This document shows, one piece after another, positions 1-11,358 of a stretch of DNA of 64,000 nt. Both the position numbers and the translations under genes were made by a program. How positions within the stretch are numbered: position 1 is the first letter of the stretch; every line of letters starts with the position of its first letter. The stretch lies in the NCBI RefSeq assembly GCF_003173715.1, contig NZ_CP029550.1, positions 5,627,501 through 5,691,500 of the forward strand, given 5' to 3'. The notes under the pieces were generated by a model. The model was given only the letters and a program-made list of their open reading frames with translations, was not told the origin of the DNA and made no database searches. The DNA comes from Methylobacterium durans. GTDB taxonomy: Bacteria > Pseudomonadota > Alphaproteobacteria > Rhizobiales > Beijerinckiaceae.

Positions 1-118
1 GCATCCCGACCCCGACCGGGCCCCCTCCGACGGCCCGAACATGGTGGCGCTGAGGGACATGCCGGCGCTTCTCGAAACCCTCGGCGCCTTCGACCGGGTG
101 GCGAAGGGGCGGGGCTGA
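1..118 (+). CDS. kdsA: KDO-8-phosphate synthase, C-terminal end (partial)
   Basis: The reading frame is open from the window edge to a TGA at 116-118. The 38 visible residues contain the stretch HPDPDRAPSDGPNMVALRDM, which matches the conserved C-terminal segment of 2-dehydro-3-deoxyphosphooctonate aldolase. That cytoplasmic enzyme condenses phosphoenolpyruvate with arabinose 5-phosphate to make the KDO precursor of lipopolysaccharide. The active-site barrel lies upstream of the window and cannot be checked. Having eno close downstream fits, because enolase makes the phosphoenolpyruvate. Confidence 0.8.
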   Translation, partial: HPDPDRAPSDGPNMVALRDMPALLETLGAFDRVAKGRG

Positions 119-279
119 GACGGGCCGAGCCTGGCGCGGACGGCGAGCGCCAGTTTTCGCCGGATGAGGCCGGGTGTCTCCGCAAGGAACGCCTCAGCTT
201 CGTCCCGGCTTTTCGGGGAACGACTTGGCCGCGAGGACGTTTGAAACTCCAATCGTGTCATCGATCACGAAAGGATATC

Positions 280-579
280 ATGCGCAAGCTCGCACTCATC
301 TCCGCTGTCGCCCTCTCTGTTGGCGCCATGGCCGCCACCTCTGCCGATGCCCGTCCGCGCGGCCACGGCTACGGCTACGGCCATAATCACGCCTACGGCT
401 ACGGGAACGGCTATCGCGGCCGCCGCGGCATCGGCACGGGCGCGGCCGTCGGCCTCGGCATCGCGGGCCTCGCCGCCGGTGCGATCGCCGCGGGCGCGAC
501 GCGTGACGCCTATTACCGCGATGGCTATTACGATCGCGGCTACGGCCCGGGCTACGGCGCCTACGGCTACGGCTACTGA
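280..579 (+). CDS. small secreted Gly/Tyr-rich protein
   Basis: This is a 99-residue protein of unknown function. The ATG at 280 follows an AAAGGA ribosome-binding site at 269-274 and opens a signal peptide of about 23 residues ending near SADA. The mature part begins with a Gly-Tyr-His-rich stretch, has a hydrophobic glycine-zipper-like segment in the middle (GTGAAVGLGIAGLAAGAIAA), and ends in a Tyr-Gly-rich tail. This composition is common in uncharacterised periplasmic or outer-membrane-associated alphaproteobacterial proteins. An in-frame TTG at 241 was not used because it lacks a good ribosome-binding site. Confidence 0.75.
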   Translation: MRKLALISAVALSVGAMAATSADARPRGHGYGYGHNHAYGYGNGYRGRRGIGTGAAVGLGIAGLAAGAIAAGATRDAYYRDGYYDRGYGPGYGAYGYGY

Positions 580-638
580 GCCACGCGACAGAGATTGCAC
601 GAGGGCGGCCGGGGTGACCCGGCCGCCCTTCTTTTGCG

Positions 639-1121
639 TCAGCGTGCCCGGTAGGGCGGGACGCCCGGATCGGGCAGCCAGACGGATTTCGGAGGCTCGC
701 CCGTCTGCCAGAACACGTCGATCGGGATGCCGCCGCGCGGGTACCAGAAGCCGCCGATCCGCAGGTAGCGGGGCTCCAGCAGCGTCGTCAGCCGCTTGCC
801 GATCGCGACCGTGCAATCCTCGTGGAAGGCGCCGTGGTTGCGGAAGCTCGTGAGGTAGAGCTTCAGCGACTTCGACTCGACCAGCCAGCGGTCCGGCACG
901 TAATCGATCACCAGGATCGCGAAATCGGGCTGCCCCGTCACCGGGCAGAGCGAGGTGAATTCCGGCGCGGTGAAGCGGGCGAGGTAATCCGTATCGACGT
1001 GCGGGTTCGGCACCCGGTCGAGGCGGGCCTCCTCGGGCGAGGTGGGCTGCGGCGTCGCCTGCCCGAGCTGCAGGTCCGACGCGGCCGCGTCGGTGATGTC
1101 GTTCGTCAGGTCGTTCGTCAT
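639..1121 (-). CDS. queF: NADPH-dependent 7-cyano-7-deazaguanine reductase
   Basis: This 160-residue protein is QueF of the short, single-domain type. It reduces preQ0 to preQ1 in queuosine biosynthesis for tRNA wobble modification. [13 protein letters not shown] carries the expected thioimide-forming Cys59 and general-acid Asp66. VESKSLKLY at 81-89 is the QueF family signature that binds NADPH, and NHGAFHED follows near 95-102. The first 30 residues or so are a poorly conserved extension. The gene is transcribed away from eno, and no other queuosine gene is visible nearby. Confidence 0.93.
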   Translation of the reverse strand: MTNDLTNDITDAAASDLQLGQATPQPTSPEEARLDRVPNPHVDTDYLARFTAPEFTSLCPVTGQPDFAILVIDYVPDRWLVESKSLKLYLTSFRNHGAFHEDCTVAIGKRLTTLLEPRYLRIGGFWYPRGGIPIDVFWQTGEPPKSVWLPDPGVPPYRAR

Positions 1122-1350
1122 GGACCGCCCTATACCCCTCGGGCCGGGTCAGCGCATCCCCGCCCGCCTGCGCCTCATCCCTGCCGAGCCGAAGCCCCCG
1201 CGGGCGCTTGCCCGTCGCTCTCCGTTGACGGATAAGCCCGATCGCCGATTCCCGCGCTTCGGCCTGCGGCGCCCGCCAGCCTGTGGCACCCGCATCGGAC
1301 CGAACCGGGGCTGGACGATTCAGCCCGCCGCCTCGAGAGGGGGACCATAG

Positions 1351-2640
<1,290 letters not shown>

Positions 2641-2658
2641 CGGACGCCATCGATCGGG

Positions 2659-2677
2659 CAGGGCGCCCGCCGCCCTG
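2659..2677 (+). terminator. possible intrinsic terminator after eno
   Basis: CAGGGCG and CGCCCTG form a 7-bp stem with a 5-base loop, starting about 19 bases after the eno stop. The following sequence is only weakly T-rich, so termination may be partial. The ftsB-like gene starts 37 bases further on. Confidence 0.35.
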
Positions 2678-2713
2678 AAGCCTTTGTTAACCTTGCGCGG
2701 CGATGGTCGGCCC

Positions 2714-3025
2714 ATGGTCGTCCGCCGCCGCGTCAGATCCGTCCTCATGCCGCTCGGTCTCTGGACCGTGTCGGCCCTCGTCGTGAGCTACTTCGTCCAT
2801 CAGGCGGAGAACGGCAGCCGCGGCCTCGAGGCCAAGCGCGCCGTCAAGGAGCAGGCCTTCGGGCTGATCCGCGAACTCGCCACCGTCAAGGCCGACCGGG
2901 CGATCTGGGAACACCGCGTCGCCCTCCTGCGCAGCGAGCAGATCGATCGCGACCTCTTGGAGGAGCGGGCCCGCGTCGTGCTCGGCCGCGTCCACGCCAA
3001 CGATGTCGTGATCATCGACCCCTGA
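2714..3025 (+). CDS. septum formation initiator (FtsB/DivIC-like)
   Basis: This 103-residue single-pass membrane protein has a short basic N-terminus, a membrane segment at about residues 11-28 (MPLGLWTVSALVVSYFV) and a predicted coiled coil from about 33 to 75. This is the FtsB/DivIC layout, in which the coiled coil pairs with an FtsL-type partner in the divisome. The ATG at 2714 was chosen because the upstream part of the frame is Arg/Ala-rich and overlaps eno. An FtsB-type gene just downstream of eno is a known arrangement in proteobacteria. Confidence 0.75.
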   Translation: MVVRRRVRSVLMPLGLWTVSALVVSYFVHQAENGSRGLEAKRAVKEQAFGLIRELATVKADRAIWEHRVALLRSEQIDRDLLEERARVVLGRVHANDVVIIDP

Positions 3026-3108
3026 TCCGGCGCCGGTCCCGCGCATTCGGCAACGTGCGGCAGCAGCCTCGCAGAATTACTCAACTCAAGATCGCAATGG
3101 TGTCGCGG

Positions 3109-3140
3109 CCCTCTGACAAGAGCGCGGCGCTGTCAGAGGG
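3109..3140. other. perfect 10-bp inverted repeat upstream of pdhA
   Basis: CCCTCTGACA at 3109-3118 is repeated in inverse as TGTCAGAGGG at 3131-3140, with a 12-base loop. It lies 84 bases after the ftsB-like stop and 69 bases before the pdhA start. It could end the upstream transcript, although no clear T-run follows, or it could be an operator or leader hairpin for the PDH operon. Confidence 0.55.
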
Positions 3141-3208
3141 GCGGCCCTCGCTTTCCGGCAGACCCTGCACTAAACCGTGGCTGAGAGACAGATCACGGGA
3201 GGTCGCCG

Positions 3209-4282
3209 ATGGATGCCGCGAAAGAAGCGGGGCAGCCGAAACCCGATGAGGCGCAGTCCGAGGCGAAGGGCTCTCCGGAAGCCGCCCACCGGCCCGCACC
3301 GAACGCGCCGCAATTCACCCGCGACGAGGATCTCCACGCCTACCACGAGATGCTGCTGATCCGCCGCTTCGAGGAGAAGGCGGGCCAGCTCTACGGCATG
3401 GGCCTGATCGGCGGTTTCTGCCATCTCTACATCGGCCAGGAGGCCGTGGTCATCGGCATGCAGATGGCCTCGGAGGAAGGTGATCAGGTGATCACGGGAT
3501 ACCGGGATCACGGCCACATGCTCGCTTGCGGCATGGACCCCAAGGGCGTGATGGCCGAGCTGACCGGGCGCCGCGGCGGCTACTCGCGCGGCAAGGGCGG
3601 CTCGATGCACATGTTCTCCCGCGAGAAGCAGTTCTTCGGCGGCCACGGCATCGTCGGGGCGCAGGTCTCGCTCGGGACCGGCCTCGGCTTCGCCGACGCC
3701 TACCGGAAGAACGGCAAGGTCAGCCTCACCTACATGGGGGACGGTGCAGCCAACCAGGGCCAAGTCTACGAGAGCTTCAACATGGCGGCCCTCTGGAAGC
3801 TGCCCGTCGTCTACGTGATCGAGAACAACCGCTACGCGATGGGCACCTCGGTCGTCCGCGCCTCGGCCCAGACGGATTTCTCGAAGCGCGGCCTCTCCTT
3901 CGGCATCCCCGGCGAGCAGGTGGACGGGATGGACGTGCGCACCGTGCGCGAAGCGGCGGCGCGCGCCATCCAGCACGCCCGCACGGGCGAGGGCCCCTAC
4001 ATCCTTGAGATGCAGACCTACCGCTACCGCGGCCATTCCATGTCCGACCCGGCGAAGTACCGCTCGAAGGACGAGGTCTCGAAGATGCGCGAGGAGCACG
4101 ACCCGATCGAGATGGTGCGCAAGCGCCTGATCGAGCTGCACGGCGTGCCCGATGGCGACCTGAAGGCCACCGACGCCAAGGTGCGCGAGATCGTCAACGA
4201 TTCCGCCGAGTTCGCCACCCACGATCCCGAGCCCGATCCCTCGGAGCTCTGGACCGACATCCTCTTGGAGGCGCGCGCCTGA
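3209..4282 (+). CDS. pdhA: pyruvate dehydrogenase E1 component, alpha subunit
   Basis: This 357-residue protein is the alpha half of the E1 component, which uses thiamine diphosphate to decarboxylate pyruvate and acetylate the E2 lipoyl arm. The cofactor motif GDG...NN is present as [13 protein letters not shown] through VIENN. The phosphorylation-loop-like [15 protein letters not shown] near the C-terminus is typical of E1-alpha. The first 33 residues are a charged, low-complexity extension. A GGGAGG ribosome-binding site precedes the ATG at 3209. It is the first gene of the pdhA-pdhB-DUF5076-pdhC-lpdA cluster. Confidence 0.97.
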   Translation: MDAAKEAGQPKPDEAQSEAKGSPEAAHRPAPNAPQFTRDEDLHAYHEMLLIRRFEEKAGQLYGMGLIGGFCHLYIGQEAVVIGMQMASEEGDQVITGYRDHGHMLACGMDPKGVMAELTGRRGGYSRGKGGSMHMFSREKQFFGGHGIVGAQVSLGTGLGFADAYRKNGKVSLTYMGDGAANQGQVYESFNMAALWKLPVVYVIENNRYAMGTSVVRASAQTDFSKRGLSFGIPGEQVDGMDVRTVREAAARAIQHARTGEGPYILEMQTYRYRGHSMSDPAKYRSKDEVSKMREEHDPIEMVRKRLIELHGVPDGDLKATDAKVREIVNDSAEFATHDPEPDPSELWTDILLEARA

Positions 4283-4346
4283 CGGCGCGCCGCCCCGCTT
4301 CGCCCTCAGGCCGCCGCGCCAGACGCCCCTCCGACAGAGTCCTTCC

Positions 4347-5798
<1,452 letters not shown>

Positions 5799-5799
5799 G

Positions 5800-6084
5800 A
5801 TGAAGGACTTCCAGGAACTCTCCCCGCCCCCCGACGCCCTCGAGAAGGGCGGCGTCGAGGTCCTGCGCGCGAGCGTCGTCGACGGCGCGGTCAGCATCGC
5901 CCTGCGCCGCTCCTTCGACGATCCCTTCACCTGGGGCGTGCTGCTGATCGACCTCGCCCGCCACGCGGCCCGGATCTACGCGCTCGAGACCGGCCTCACG
6001 GAGGAGGAGGCCTTCGCGCAGATCCGGGAAGGCCTCGCCTCCGGCGGCAGCGAGGATCCCGAGCCCGGCGCCGCCCTCAACTGA
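5800..6084 (+). CDS. DUF5076 family protein
   Basis: This is a 94-residue protein of unknown function encoded between pdhB and pdhC. Its ATG at 5800 lies one base after the pdhB stop, so translational coupling is likely. The sequence has a short acidic N-terminus ([17 protein letters not shown]), a central beta-rich part with [20 protein letters not shown], and an acidic tail. Small DUF5076 proteins occur inside PDH operons of related alphaproteobacteria. The position suggests a role linked to the complex, but nothing in the sequence shows an activity. Confidence 0.8.
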   Translation: MKDFQELSPPPDALEKGGVEVLRASVVDGAVSIALRRSFDDPFTWGVLLIDLARHAARIYALETGLTEEEAFAQIREGLASGGSEDPEPGAALN

Positions 6085-6133
6085 CCGCTCACGCACTCAT
6101 TCCAGGCCCCTGGCCGCTCAGGATCATCACGCG

Positions 6134-7558
6134 ATGCCCATCAACGTCCTGATGCCCGCCCTCTCACCCACGATGGAGAAGGGCAACCTCGCCAAGTGGC
6201 TGAAGAAGGAGGGCGATGCGGTCAAGTCCGGCGACGTGCTGGCCGAGATCGAGACCGACAAGGCCACGATGGAGGTCGAGGCCATCGACGAGGGCGTGCT
6301 CGCCAAGATCCTGGTGCCCGAGGGCACGGCGGACGTGCCGGTCAACGACCTCATCGCGCTGATCGCCGCCGAGGGTGAGGATCCGGGCAGCGTCCAGGCC
6401 CCGTCGGGCGGTGGCGCGGCCCCGGCCGCGGCGAAGGAAGCCCCGAAGACGGACGCGTCCCCTGCCTCCCAGAACACCACGCCCGGCGGCGGCCACATGA
6501 GCTACGAGCGGGTGAACGAGGCGCCGGGCGGCGCCGTGCCCGGGGCGAGGGGCGACGGCGTTGCGCAGGCCGCGCCCGCGGGCGGGCGTGTCTTCGCCTC
6601 GCCGCTGGCGCGCCGCATCGCCAAGCAGGAGGGCATCGACCTCGCAGGCGTGCAGGGCTCGGGCCCGCACGGGCGGGTGATCGAGCGGGACGTGCGCGCG
6701 GCCGCCGCGAACGGCACGGGCAAGGCCGCGGCCGCCAAGCCCGCCGAGGCCCCGGCCGGGAAGCCCGCCGTCGCGGCAGCGCCCGCCCCGAAGGCAACCG
6801 CGAGCGCGCCGTCGGGCCTCAGCCTCGATCAGGTCCGCGGCTTCTTCGACAAGGGCGCCTACGAGGAGGTGCCCCTCGACGGGATGCGCAAGACCATCGC
6901 CAAGCGCCTCACCGAGGCGATGCAGGTGGCCCCGCACTTCTACCTCACCGTCGATTGCGAGCTCGACGCGCTGATGCGCCTGCGCGAGCAGCTGAATTCC
7001 AGCGCCGGCAAGGACAAGGACGGCAAGCCGCTCTTCAAGCTCTCGGTGAACGACTTCGTCATCAAGGCGATGGGCCTCGCGCTGATGCGCGTGCCGGCGG
7101 CGAACGCCGTCTGGGCCGAGGACAGAATCCTGCGCTTCAACAACGCGGAGGTCGGCGTCGCGGTCGCGATCGACGGCGGCCTGTTCACTCCCGTGATCCG
7201 CAGGGCCGACCAGAAGACGCTCTCGACGATCTCGAACGAGATGAAGGACTTCGCCGCCCGCGCCCGGGCCAAGAAGCTGAAGCCCGAGGAATACCAGGGC
7301 GGCGTCACCTCGGTCTCGAATCTCGGCATGTTCGGCATCAAGCACTTCACCGCCGTGATCAACCCGCCCCAATCGACGATCCTGGCGGTCGGCGCCGGCG
7401 AGAAGCGGATGGTGGTGAAGGGGGACGCTCCGGCCGTGGTGCAGGTGATGACCTGCACCCTCTCCTGCGATCACCGCGTCCTTGACGGCGCGCTCGGCGC
7501 CGAGCTGATCGCCGCCTTCAAGAGCCTGATCGAGAACCCGATGGGCATGCTGGTCTGA
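6134..7558 (+). CDS. pdhC: dihydrolipoyl acetyltransferase (PDH E2)
   Basis: This 474-residue protein transfers the acetyl group from E1 to coenzyme A and forms the core of the PDH complex. In order it has one lipoyl domain (1-80, Lys43 in [10 protein letters not shown]), a linker, a peripheral-subunit-binding domain near residues 155-190 ([17 protein letters not shown]), a second Ala/Pro-rich linker and the catalytic domain from about residue 250. The catalytic signature [12 protein letters not shown] lies near the C-terminus. It follows the DUF5076 gene and is followed after 13 bases by lpdA. Confidence 0.97.
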   Translation: MPINVLMPALSPTMEKGNLAKWLKKEGDAVKSGDVLAEIETDKATMEVEAIDEGVLAKILVPEGTADVPVNDLIALIAAEGEDPGSVQAPSGGGAAPAAAKEAPKTDASPASQNTTPGGGHMSYERVNEAPGGAVPGARGDGVAQAAPAGGRVFASPLARRIAKQEGIDLAGVQGSGPHGRVIERDVRAAAANGTGKAAAAKPAEAPAGKPAVAAAPAPKATASAPSGLSLDQVRGFFDKGAYEEVPLDGMRKTIAKRLTEAMQVAPHFYLTVDCELDALMRLREQLNSSAGKDKDGKPLFKLSVNDFVIKAMGLALMRVPAANAVWAEDRILRFNNAEVGVAVAIDGGLFTPVIRRADQKTLSTISNEMKDFAARARAKKLKPEEYQGGVTSVSNLGMFGIKHFTAVINPPQSTILAVGAGEKRMVVKGDAPAVVQVMTCTLSCDHRVLDGALGAELIAAFKSLIENPMGMLV

Positions 7559-7571
7559 GCCGGAGCGCACG

Positions 7572-9011
7572 ATGTCCGACACCTACGACGTCCTCATCAT
7601 CGGCGCCGGGCCCGGCGGCTACGTCACGGCGATCCGCTCGGCGCAGCTCGGTTTCAAGACCGCGGTGGTCGATCGCGAGCACCTCGGCGGCATCTGCCTG
7701 AACTGGGGCTGCATCCCGACGAAGGCCCTGCTGCGCTCCGCCGAGATCTACCACTACATGCAGCACGCCACCGATTACGGCCTCTCGGCGGAGAAGGTCG
7801 GGTTCGACGCGGCCGCCATCGTCAAGCGCTCGCGCGGCGTCTCGGGCCGGCTCAACGGCGGCGTCGGCATGCTGCTCAAGAAGAACAAGGTCGACGTCAT
7901 CTGGGGCGAGGCCGCGATCGATTCCCCGGCCAAGGGCAACCAGCCGGGGCAGGTCACCGTCAGGGAGACGAAGCGCGCCGAGGCGCCGAAGGGGGCCAAG
8001 GGCGCGGGCACCTATCAGGCCAAGCACATCATCGTGGCCACCGGTGCGCGCCCGCGCGCCATCCCCGGCATCGAGCCGGACAAGAAGCAGATCTGGACCT
8101 ACTACGAGGCGATGGTGCCGGAGGCGATGCCGAAGAGCCTCCTCGTGATGGGCTCGGGCGCCATCGGCATCGAGTTCGCCTCGTTCTATCGCACCATGGG
8201 CGCCGAGGTGACCGTGGTGGAATTGCTGCCGCAGATTCTGCCGGTCGAGGACGCCGAGATCGCCGGGCTCGCCCGCAAGCGCTTCGAGAAGCAGGGCATC
8301 AAGATCCTCACCGGGGCCAAGGTGACCAAGGTCGAGAAGAGCGCCGATTCGGTGACCGCGACGGTCGAGGCGGCGGACGGCAAGTCCCAGACCATCACGG
8401 CGGAAAAACTGATCTCGGCGGTCGGCGTCGTCGGCAACATCGAGAACCTGGGCCTCGAGAAGCTCGGCGTGACGATCGACCGGGGCATCGTCGTCACCGA
8501 CGGGCTCGGCCGCACCAACGTGCCGGGCATCTACGCGATCGGCGACGTGGCCGGCCCACCAATGCTTGCCCACAAGGCCGAGCACGAGGGCGTCATCTGC
8601 ATCGAGACCATCAAGGGCCTGCACACGCACCCGATGGACAAGGGCAAGATCCCGGGCTGCACCTATTGCCAGCCGCAGATCGCGAGCGTGGGACTGACCG
8701 AGGCTAAGGCCAAGGAGCAGGGCTTCTCGGTCAAGGTCGGCCGCTTCCCCTTCGCGGGCAACGGCAAGGCGATCGCCCTGGGCGAGCCGGATGGGCTGAT
8801 CAAGACGGTATTCGACGCCAGGACCGGCCAGCTGCTCGGCGCCCACATGGTCGGGGCGGAGGTCACCGAGCTGATCCAGGGCTACGTCGTGGCGATGACG
8901 CTGGAGACCACCGAAGAAGAGCTGATGCACACGGTCTTCCCGCACCCGACGCTCTCGGAGATGATGCACGAGAGCGTGCTCGACGCCTATGGCCGGGTGA
9001 TCCACACCTGA
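7572..9011 (+). CDS. lpdA: dihydrolipoyl dehydrogenase (E3)
   Basis: This 479-residue flavoprotein reoxidises the dihydrolipoyl groups of the PDH complex with NAD+. It has the FAD-binding GAGPGG, the redox disulfide Cys42/Cys47 in GGICLNWGCIPT, an NAD-binding GSGAIGIEFASF, and the C-terminal active-site pair His458/Glu463 in FPHPTLSE. It is the last gene of the PDH cluster. Its final 126 bases, including the catalytic His and Glu codons, lie within a 128-base sequence repeated exactly at 26856-26983. The present 3' end was therefore probably supplied by the island that integrated here. Confidence 0.98.
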   Translation: MSDTYDVLIIGAGPGGYVTAIRSAQLGFKTAVVDREHLGGICLNWGCIPTKALLRSAEIYHYMQHATDYGLSAEKVGFDAAAIVKRSRGVSGRLNGGVGMLLKKNKVDVIWGEAAIDSPAKGNQPGQVTVRETKRAEAPKGAKGAGTYQAKHIIVATGARPRAIPGIEPDKKQIWTYYEAMVPEAMPKSLLVMGSGAIGIEFASFYRTMGAEVTVVELLPQILPVEDAEIAGLARKRFEKQGIKILTGAKVTKVEKSADSVTATVEAADGKSQTITAEKLISAVGVVGNIENLGLEKLGVTIDRGIVVTDGLGRTNVPGIYAIGDVAGPPMLAHKAEHEGVICIETIKGLHTHPMDKGKIPGCTYCQPQIASVGLTEAKAKEQGFSVKVGRFPFAGNGKAIALGEPDGLIKTVFDARTGQLLGAHMVGAEVTELIQGYVVAMTLETTEEELMHTVFPHPTLSEMMHESVLDAYGRVIHT

Positions 9012-9013
9012 TC
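8886..9013 (+). repeat. attL: 128-bp direct repeat at the lpdA 3' end
   Basis: Positions 8886-9013 are identical base for base to 26856-26983. Before 8886 and after 9013 the two copies differ, although partial similarity continues for about 45 bases downstream, around ACCAAA and ACAAGCTGTT. Left of the repeat is intact lpdA and right of it is island DNA. This is the structure left by site-specific integration. The exact crossover cannot be placed inside a perfect repeat. Confidence 0.93.
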
Positions 9014-9129
9014 TTTGGGTTGACCAAAAGCCTCGCTGGAACAAGCTGTTAACGGCAGCAGCCTAGCGGGGCTCAGTCTCTATGGTCAAGCCAGGGAGGG
9101 CGCTTGGTGCCTCTCTGAGCAGCCCGCCG

Positions 9130-9151
9130 TGTGCCAAGATTGTGCCAGCGA
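9130..9151 (+). repeat. candidate integrase arm site, left
   Basis: This 22-base sequence contains TGTGCCA twice, 11 bases apart, so the copies face the same side of the helix. It recurs with one mismatch at 26745-26766, near the other end of the island and in the same orientation. It lies about 120 bases inside attL. This layout suits arm-type binding sites for the integrase or an excision factor; no binding has been shown. Confidence 0.5.
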
Positions 9152-9252
9152 TAACGGTGAGGGAAGGGCGTCAGGTGACTGAAGACAAGCAATCCAACCA
9201 CCGCAGGTCGCGCTTCTGAACGCCAACCTCAGCTACTTGAGGAGCCCCAGGC

Positions 9253-9411
9253 TCACCGAGAGTGACGTGCGGCCCCCACAAGGCTTGTCGTCGCGATCAC
9301 ACAGCCGAGCCCGAGAAGGCAGAAGAAACCCAGGACGTGTGCCGGGCGCCCCCGTGCGAGAAGTACAGCCACAACCAGCAAGGTTATGAAAAGGCCAGTG
9401 AGTACGCTCAT
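9253..9411 (-). CDS. 52-residue predicted membrane protein
   Basis: The protein begins MSVLTGLFITLLVVAVLLA and has a second hydrophobic stretch (VLGFFCLLGLGCVIATTSLV), so two membrane segments are predicted with a short basic turn between them. The ATG at 9411 follows a strong GAGGAGAGG ribosome-binding site, which is the main reason to accept so short a gene. Function is unknown. A similar-sized two-helix protein is encoded at 17197-17352 in the same island. Toxin-like, holin-like or simply structural roles are all possible. Confidence 0.55.
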   Translation of the reverse strand: MSVLTGLFITLLVVAVLLARGRPAHVLGFFCLLGLGCVIATTSLVGAARHSR

Positions 9412-9506
9412 AGGGTCCTCTCCTCACATGTGCCTGGAGGAGCCTAGAGCCGCTTACGGCCAAGACAACTGCAAAGGTTAATAGCGGCCCACAGGCTGCC
9501 CACAGG

Positions 9507-9570
9507 TTATCCGCAGCCTATTCGCAGGGTGTAAAGGGCCTCTGTGGTGCTCCGGTCCCCGATATCCACA
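9507..9570. promoter_or_regulatory. cluster of DnaA-box-like nonamers
   Basis: TTATCCGCA (9507-9515), CTATTCGCA (9518-9526) and ATATCCACA (9562-9570) each resemble the DnaA box TTATCCACA within one or two changes, inside 64 bases upstream of the first island gene on the plus strand. Such nonamers arise by chance. The cluster is noted because the island also encodes a polymerase-like protein. Confidence 0.25.
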
Positions 9571-9645
9571 ACCCTATCGGTGCCGGTAACCGAACGTTAA
9601 CCCCGCAAGTGTGTTCTCATTCCGTTCTCAGATGGGAGCACATCG

Positions 9646-9879
9646 ATGCTGAAGGCTGAAGCGCTCGCTACCCCGGCCACGGAGGTTCCTGCTGGTCCGG
9701 TGGAGGAGATTGCCCAGGCGTACCTCAGGACAGCCTATGGCGACGCTGGGGTGGCCCTCAGGTGCGCCATCACGGATGCGCTCGCTAATCTGCTTGAGGC
9801 TGAGTGCCGGGAAAAGAACAGGGAACGCCTGATCAGCGTCGGGTACGTTCGGGTTGGGCTGCGCCGGATGCATCAGTAG
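9646..9879 (+). CDS. hypothetical protein (77 residues)
   Basis: This small, mostly helical soluble protein starts at the ATG at 9646 behind a GGGAG ribosome-binding site (GATGGGAGCACATCG). The middle is acidic to neutral (VEEIAQAYLRTAYGDAGVALRCAITDA, shown in parts) and the end is basic. No family was recognised. It is the first plus-strand gene inside the left end of the island, downstream of the DnaA-box-like cluster, a place where integrative elements often carry regulators. No DNA-binding motif is evident. Confidence 0.5.
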   Translation: MLKAEALATPATEVPAGPVEEIAQAYLRTAYGDAGVALRCAITDALANLLEAECREKNRERLISVGYVRVGLRRMHQ

Positions 9880-10222
9880 TCAGCATGGCACGCAGGCTTG
9901 GCAAGCGTGTCCACGCCGCAACAAGCGCCGTCCTAACGGATACATTCACGTACCACCTGGCACCCTGCGTATCCGGAGCGAAGAAAGCGGCGGTCAATGG
10001 GTAACCAGCTAAGGGTCTATCGTTGATGCGCTTTTCGGGCCGCACCATCCGTATGGCGATGGGCTGGAAAGGGTTAACCCACCTTATCTAGTACCATTCC
10101 GCACGGTCAACATAGGTTGATCCTGCCAAATTCATCATTCATATGATCGTTACGGCGCCTGATTCGTCTGGCCCCGGGTATAGTTCCACACAAATCCCAG
10201 TCCATATCTGAAAGGTCATTGA

Positions 10223-10483
10223 ATGGCCAGGTATTTCTTTGATGTTAGCGATGCCGATTTCACGACTTATGACTATGATGGTACTGAGTTTTTAGACTTG
10301 AATACTGCTTTGGACGAGGCGCTTCGTTCGGCTTGCGAGATTGCTGCCGACCAACCTCAGAGATATACTCTGAGAAATCTTGAGGTGCGCATCCGCGACG
10401 AATCGAGGAACGTTGTTTGTTCGTGCTCCGTCAAACTTTCTGTTGTGGGCCATGGTGCTAACAAGCTCCTCACAGCAGCCTGA
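10223..10483 (+). CDS. DUF6894-type small protein
   Basis: This 86-residue protein opens with MARYFFDVSDAD and ends its conserved part with VRIRDESRNVVCSCSVKLSV. This is the pattern of the small 'YFFD' family found in many copies in Methylobacterium and relatives, which has no known function. It is one of five family members in this window (also at 22024, 28245, 31335 and 35066). The coding sequence is clearly richer in A+T than the core genes, with codons such as TTA, TAT and GAT, consistent with acquired DNA. AAAGG precedes the ATG. Confidence 0.8.
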   Translation: MARYFFDVSDADFTTYDYDGTEFLDLNTALDEALRSACEIAADQPQRYTLRNLEVRIRDESRNVVCSCSVKLSVVGHGANKLLTAA

Positions 10484-10861
10484 ATCTACAATGACCGACT
10501 GCGAAATAGCTCTCCATGATCACTCGATCATCCTGCCGTTCTTGATAGTGGGGAGAGGATGATCTCTCAACATCACCCCGTGGCGCCATAGCCGAGCGAC
10601 AAGACAATCTGGGCTGATCCCTGGGCTTTGCCTTGGTGCTGCTGGTGGTCGAGCCTTAGTGAAGGGAAGTGGGCAATGAAGGAGGCGGTGTGGGGACCGG
10701 CTCTGCAACCATCAGCCCGTTCGGTCTAGCCTTTAGGTCACCCTGTAGTTGTCGGGCAACGCAGACCCGAACGTGCGCTCACTGACGTGGGGCAACCTTC
10801 GCTGAAACCGTCTGGTCAGCGCCCGCGTTTGGTGCGGCAATTCACACGACCGAGCACCGGC
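10484..10861. other. gene-free stretch in the island
   Basis: No convincing gene is visible. Short open frames on both strands lack good ribosome-binding sites. It presumably holds the promoter of the secreted-protein gene at 10862. Confidence 0.4.
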
Positions 10862-11275
10862 ATGATGCGTATCACCTTCGCGTTTGCAGCCCTTCTGATC
10901 GCCTCCGGAAGCCCGTTCGCAGAGGAGGTTCAGTACTACTGCGCGGAAGAAGGCAGGGTTGCACTTGCCCATCAAGGCAATGACACCGCACCCGTGAAGC
11001 AGGACGCGCAGCGGTTTAGCATCGACATTGATGACGAGACGGTGTTCATCAAAGATGCCTACACGGGTATATACCGCTGCGCCCCTATTGATGGTGCCGG
11101 TTCGAGTGCGTTGTATTGCCGGTCCCCGGACCACAGAACTGTGTTCACGCTGGATTACGGAAGCCAGAAGTTCTCATTGGCTCGCCTGAACACCAGCGAT
11201 GCTGCCCCTCCCTTCATGTCGACCGGTCAATGTTCCAAGCGGCAGGCAGCTAGCAACCCGCGCACGCCCGGCTGA
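10862..11275 (+). CDS. secreted hypothetical protein, paralogue of the pseudogene at 27097-27522
   Basis: This 137-residue protein has a signal peptide (MMRITFAFAALLIASGSPFA) with likely cleavage before EEVQYYC. The mature domain has four to five cysteines and the segments DETVFIKDAYTGIYRC and KFSLARLNTSD. No known family was recognised. A clearly related but nonsense-mutated copy lies on the minus strand at 27097-27522, outside the right attachment repeat. Start choice is between adjacent ATG codons at 10862 and 10865. A terminator hairpin follows at 11313. Confidence 0.7.
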   Translation: MMRITFAFAALLIASGSPFAEEVQYYCAEEGRVALAHQGNDTAPVKQDAQRFSIDIDDETVFIKDAYTGIYRCAPIDGAGSSALYCRSPDHRTVFTLDYGSQKFSLARLNTSDAAPPFMSTGQCSKRQAASNPRTPG

Positions 11276-11312
11276 GGGGAGTTGCGCTTGAACAGATGCT
11301 TTGAGCAACAAC

Positions 11313-11357
11313 ACCGATAGCAGCCCAGGATAACCCTGAGTCACTATCGGTTTTTTT
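11313..11357 (+). terminator. intrinsic terminator
   Basis: ACCGATAG (11313-11320) pairs with CTATCGGT (11344-11351) and is followed at once by a run of seven T. A smaller inner hairpin (CAGG/CCTG) sits in the loop. It ends the 10862-11275 transcript and lies against the end of the convergent gene at 11359. Confidence 0.8.
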
Positions 11358-11358
11358 C

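Noticed and set aside
9885-10004. 39-codon frame just after the gene at 9646-9879
   Set aside because: It starts 5 bases after the previous stop and is basic, but lacks a clear ribosome-binding site. It is too short to support on its own.
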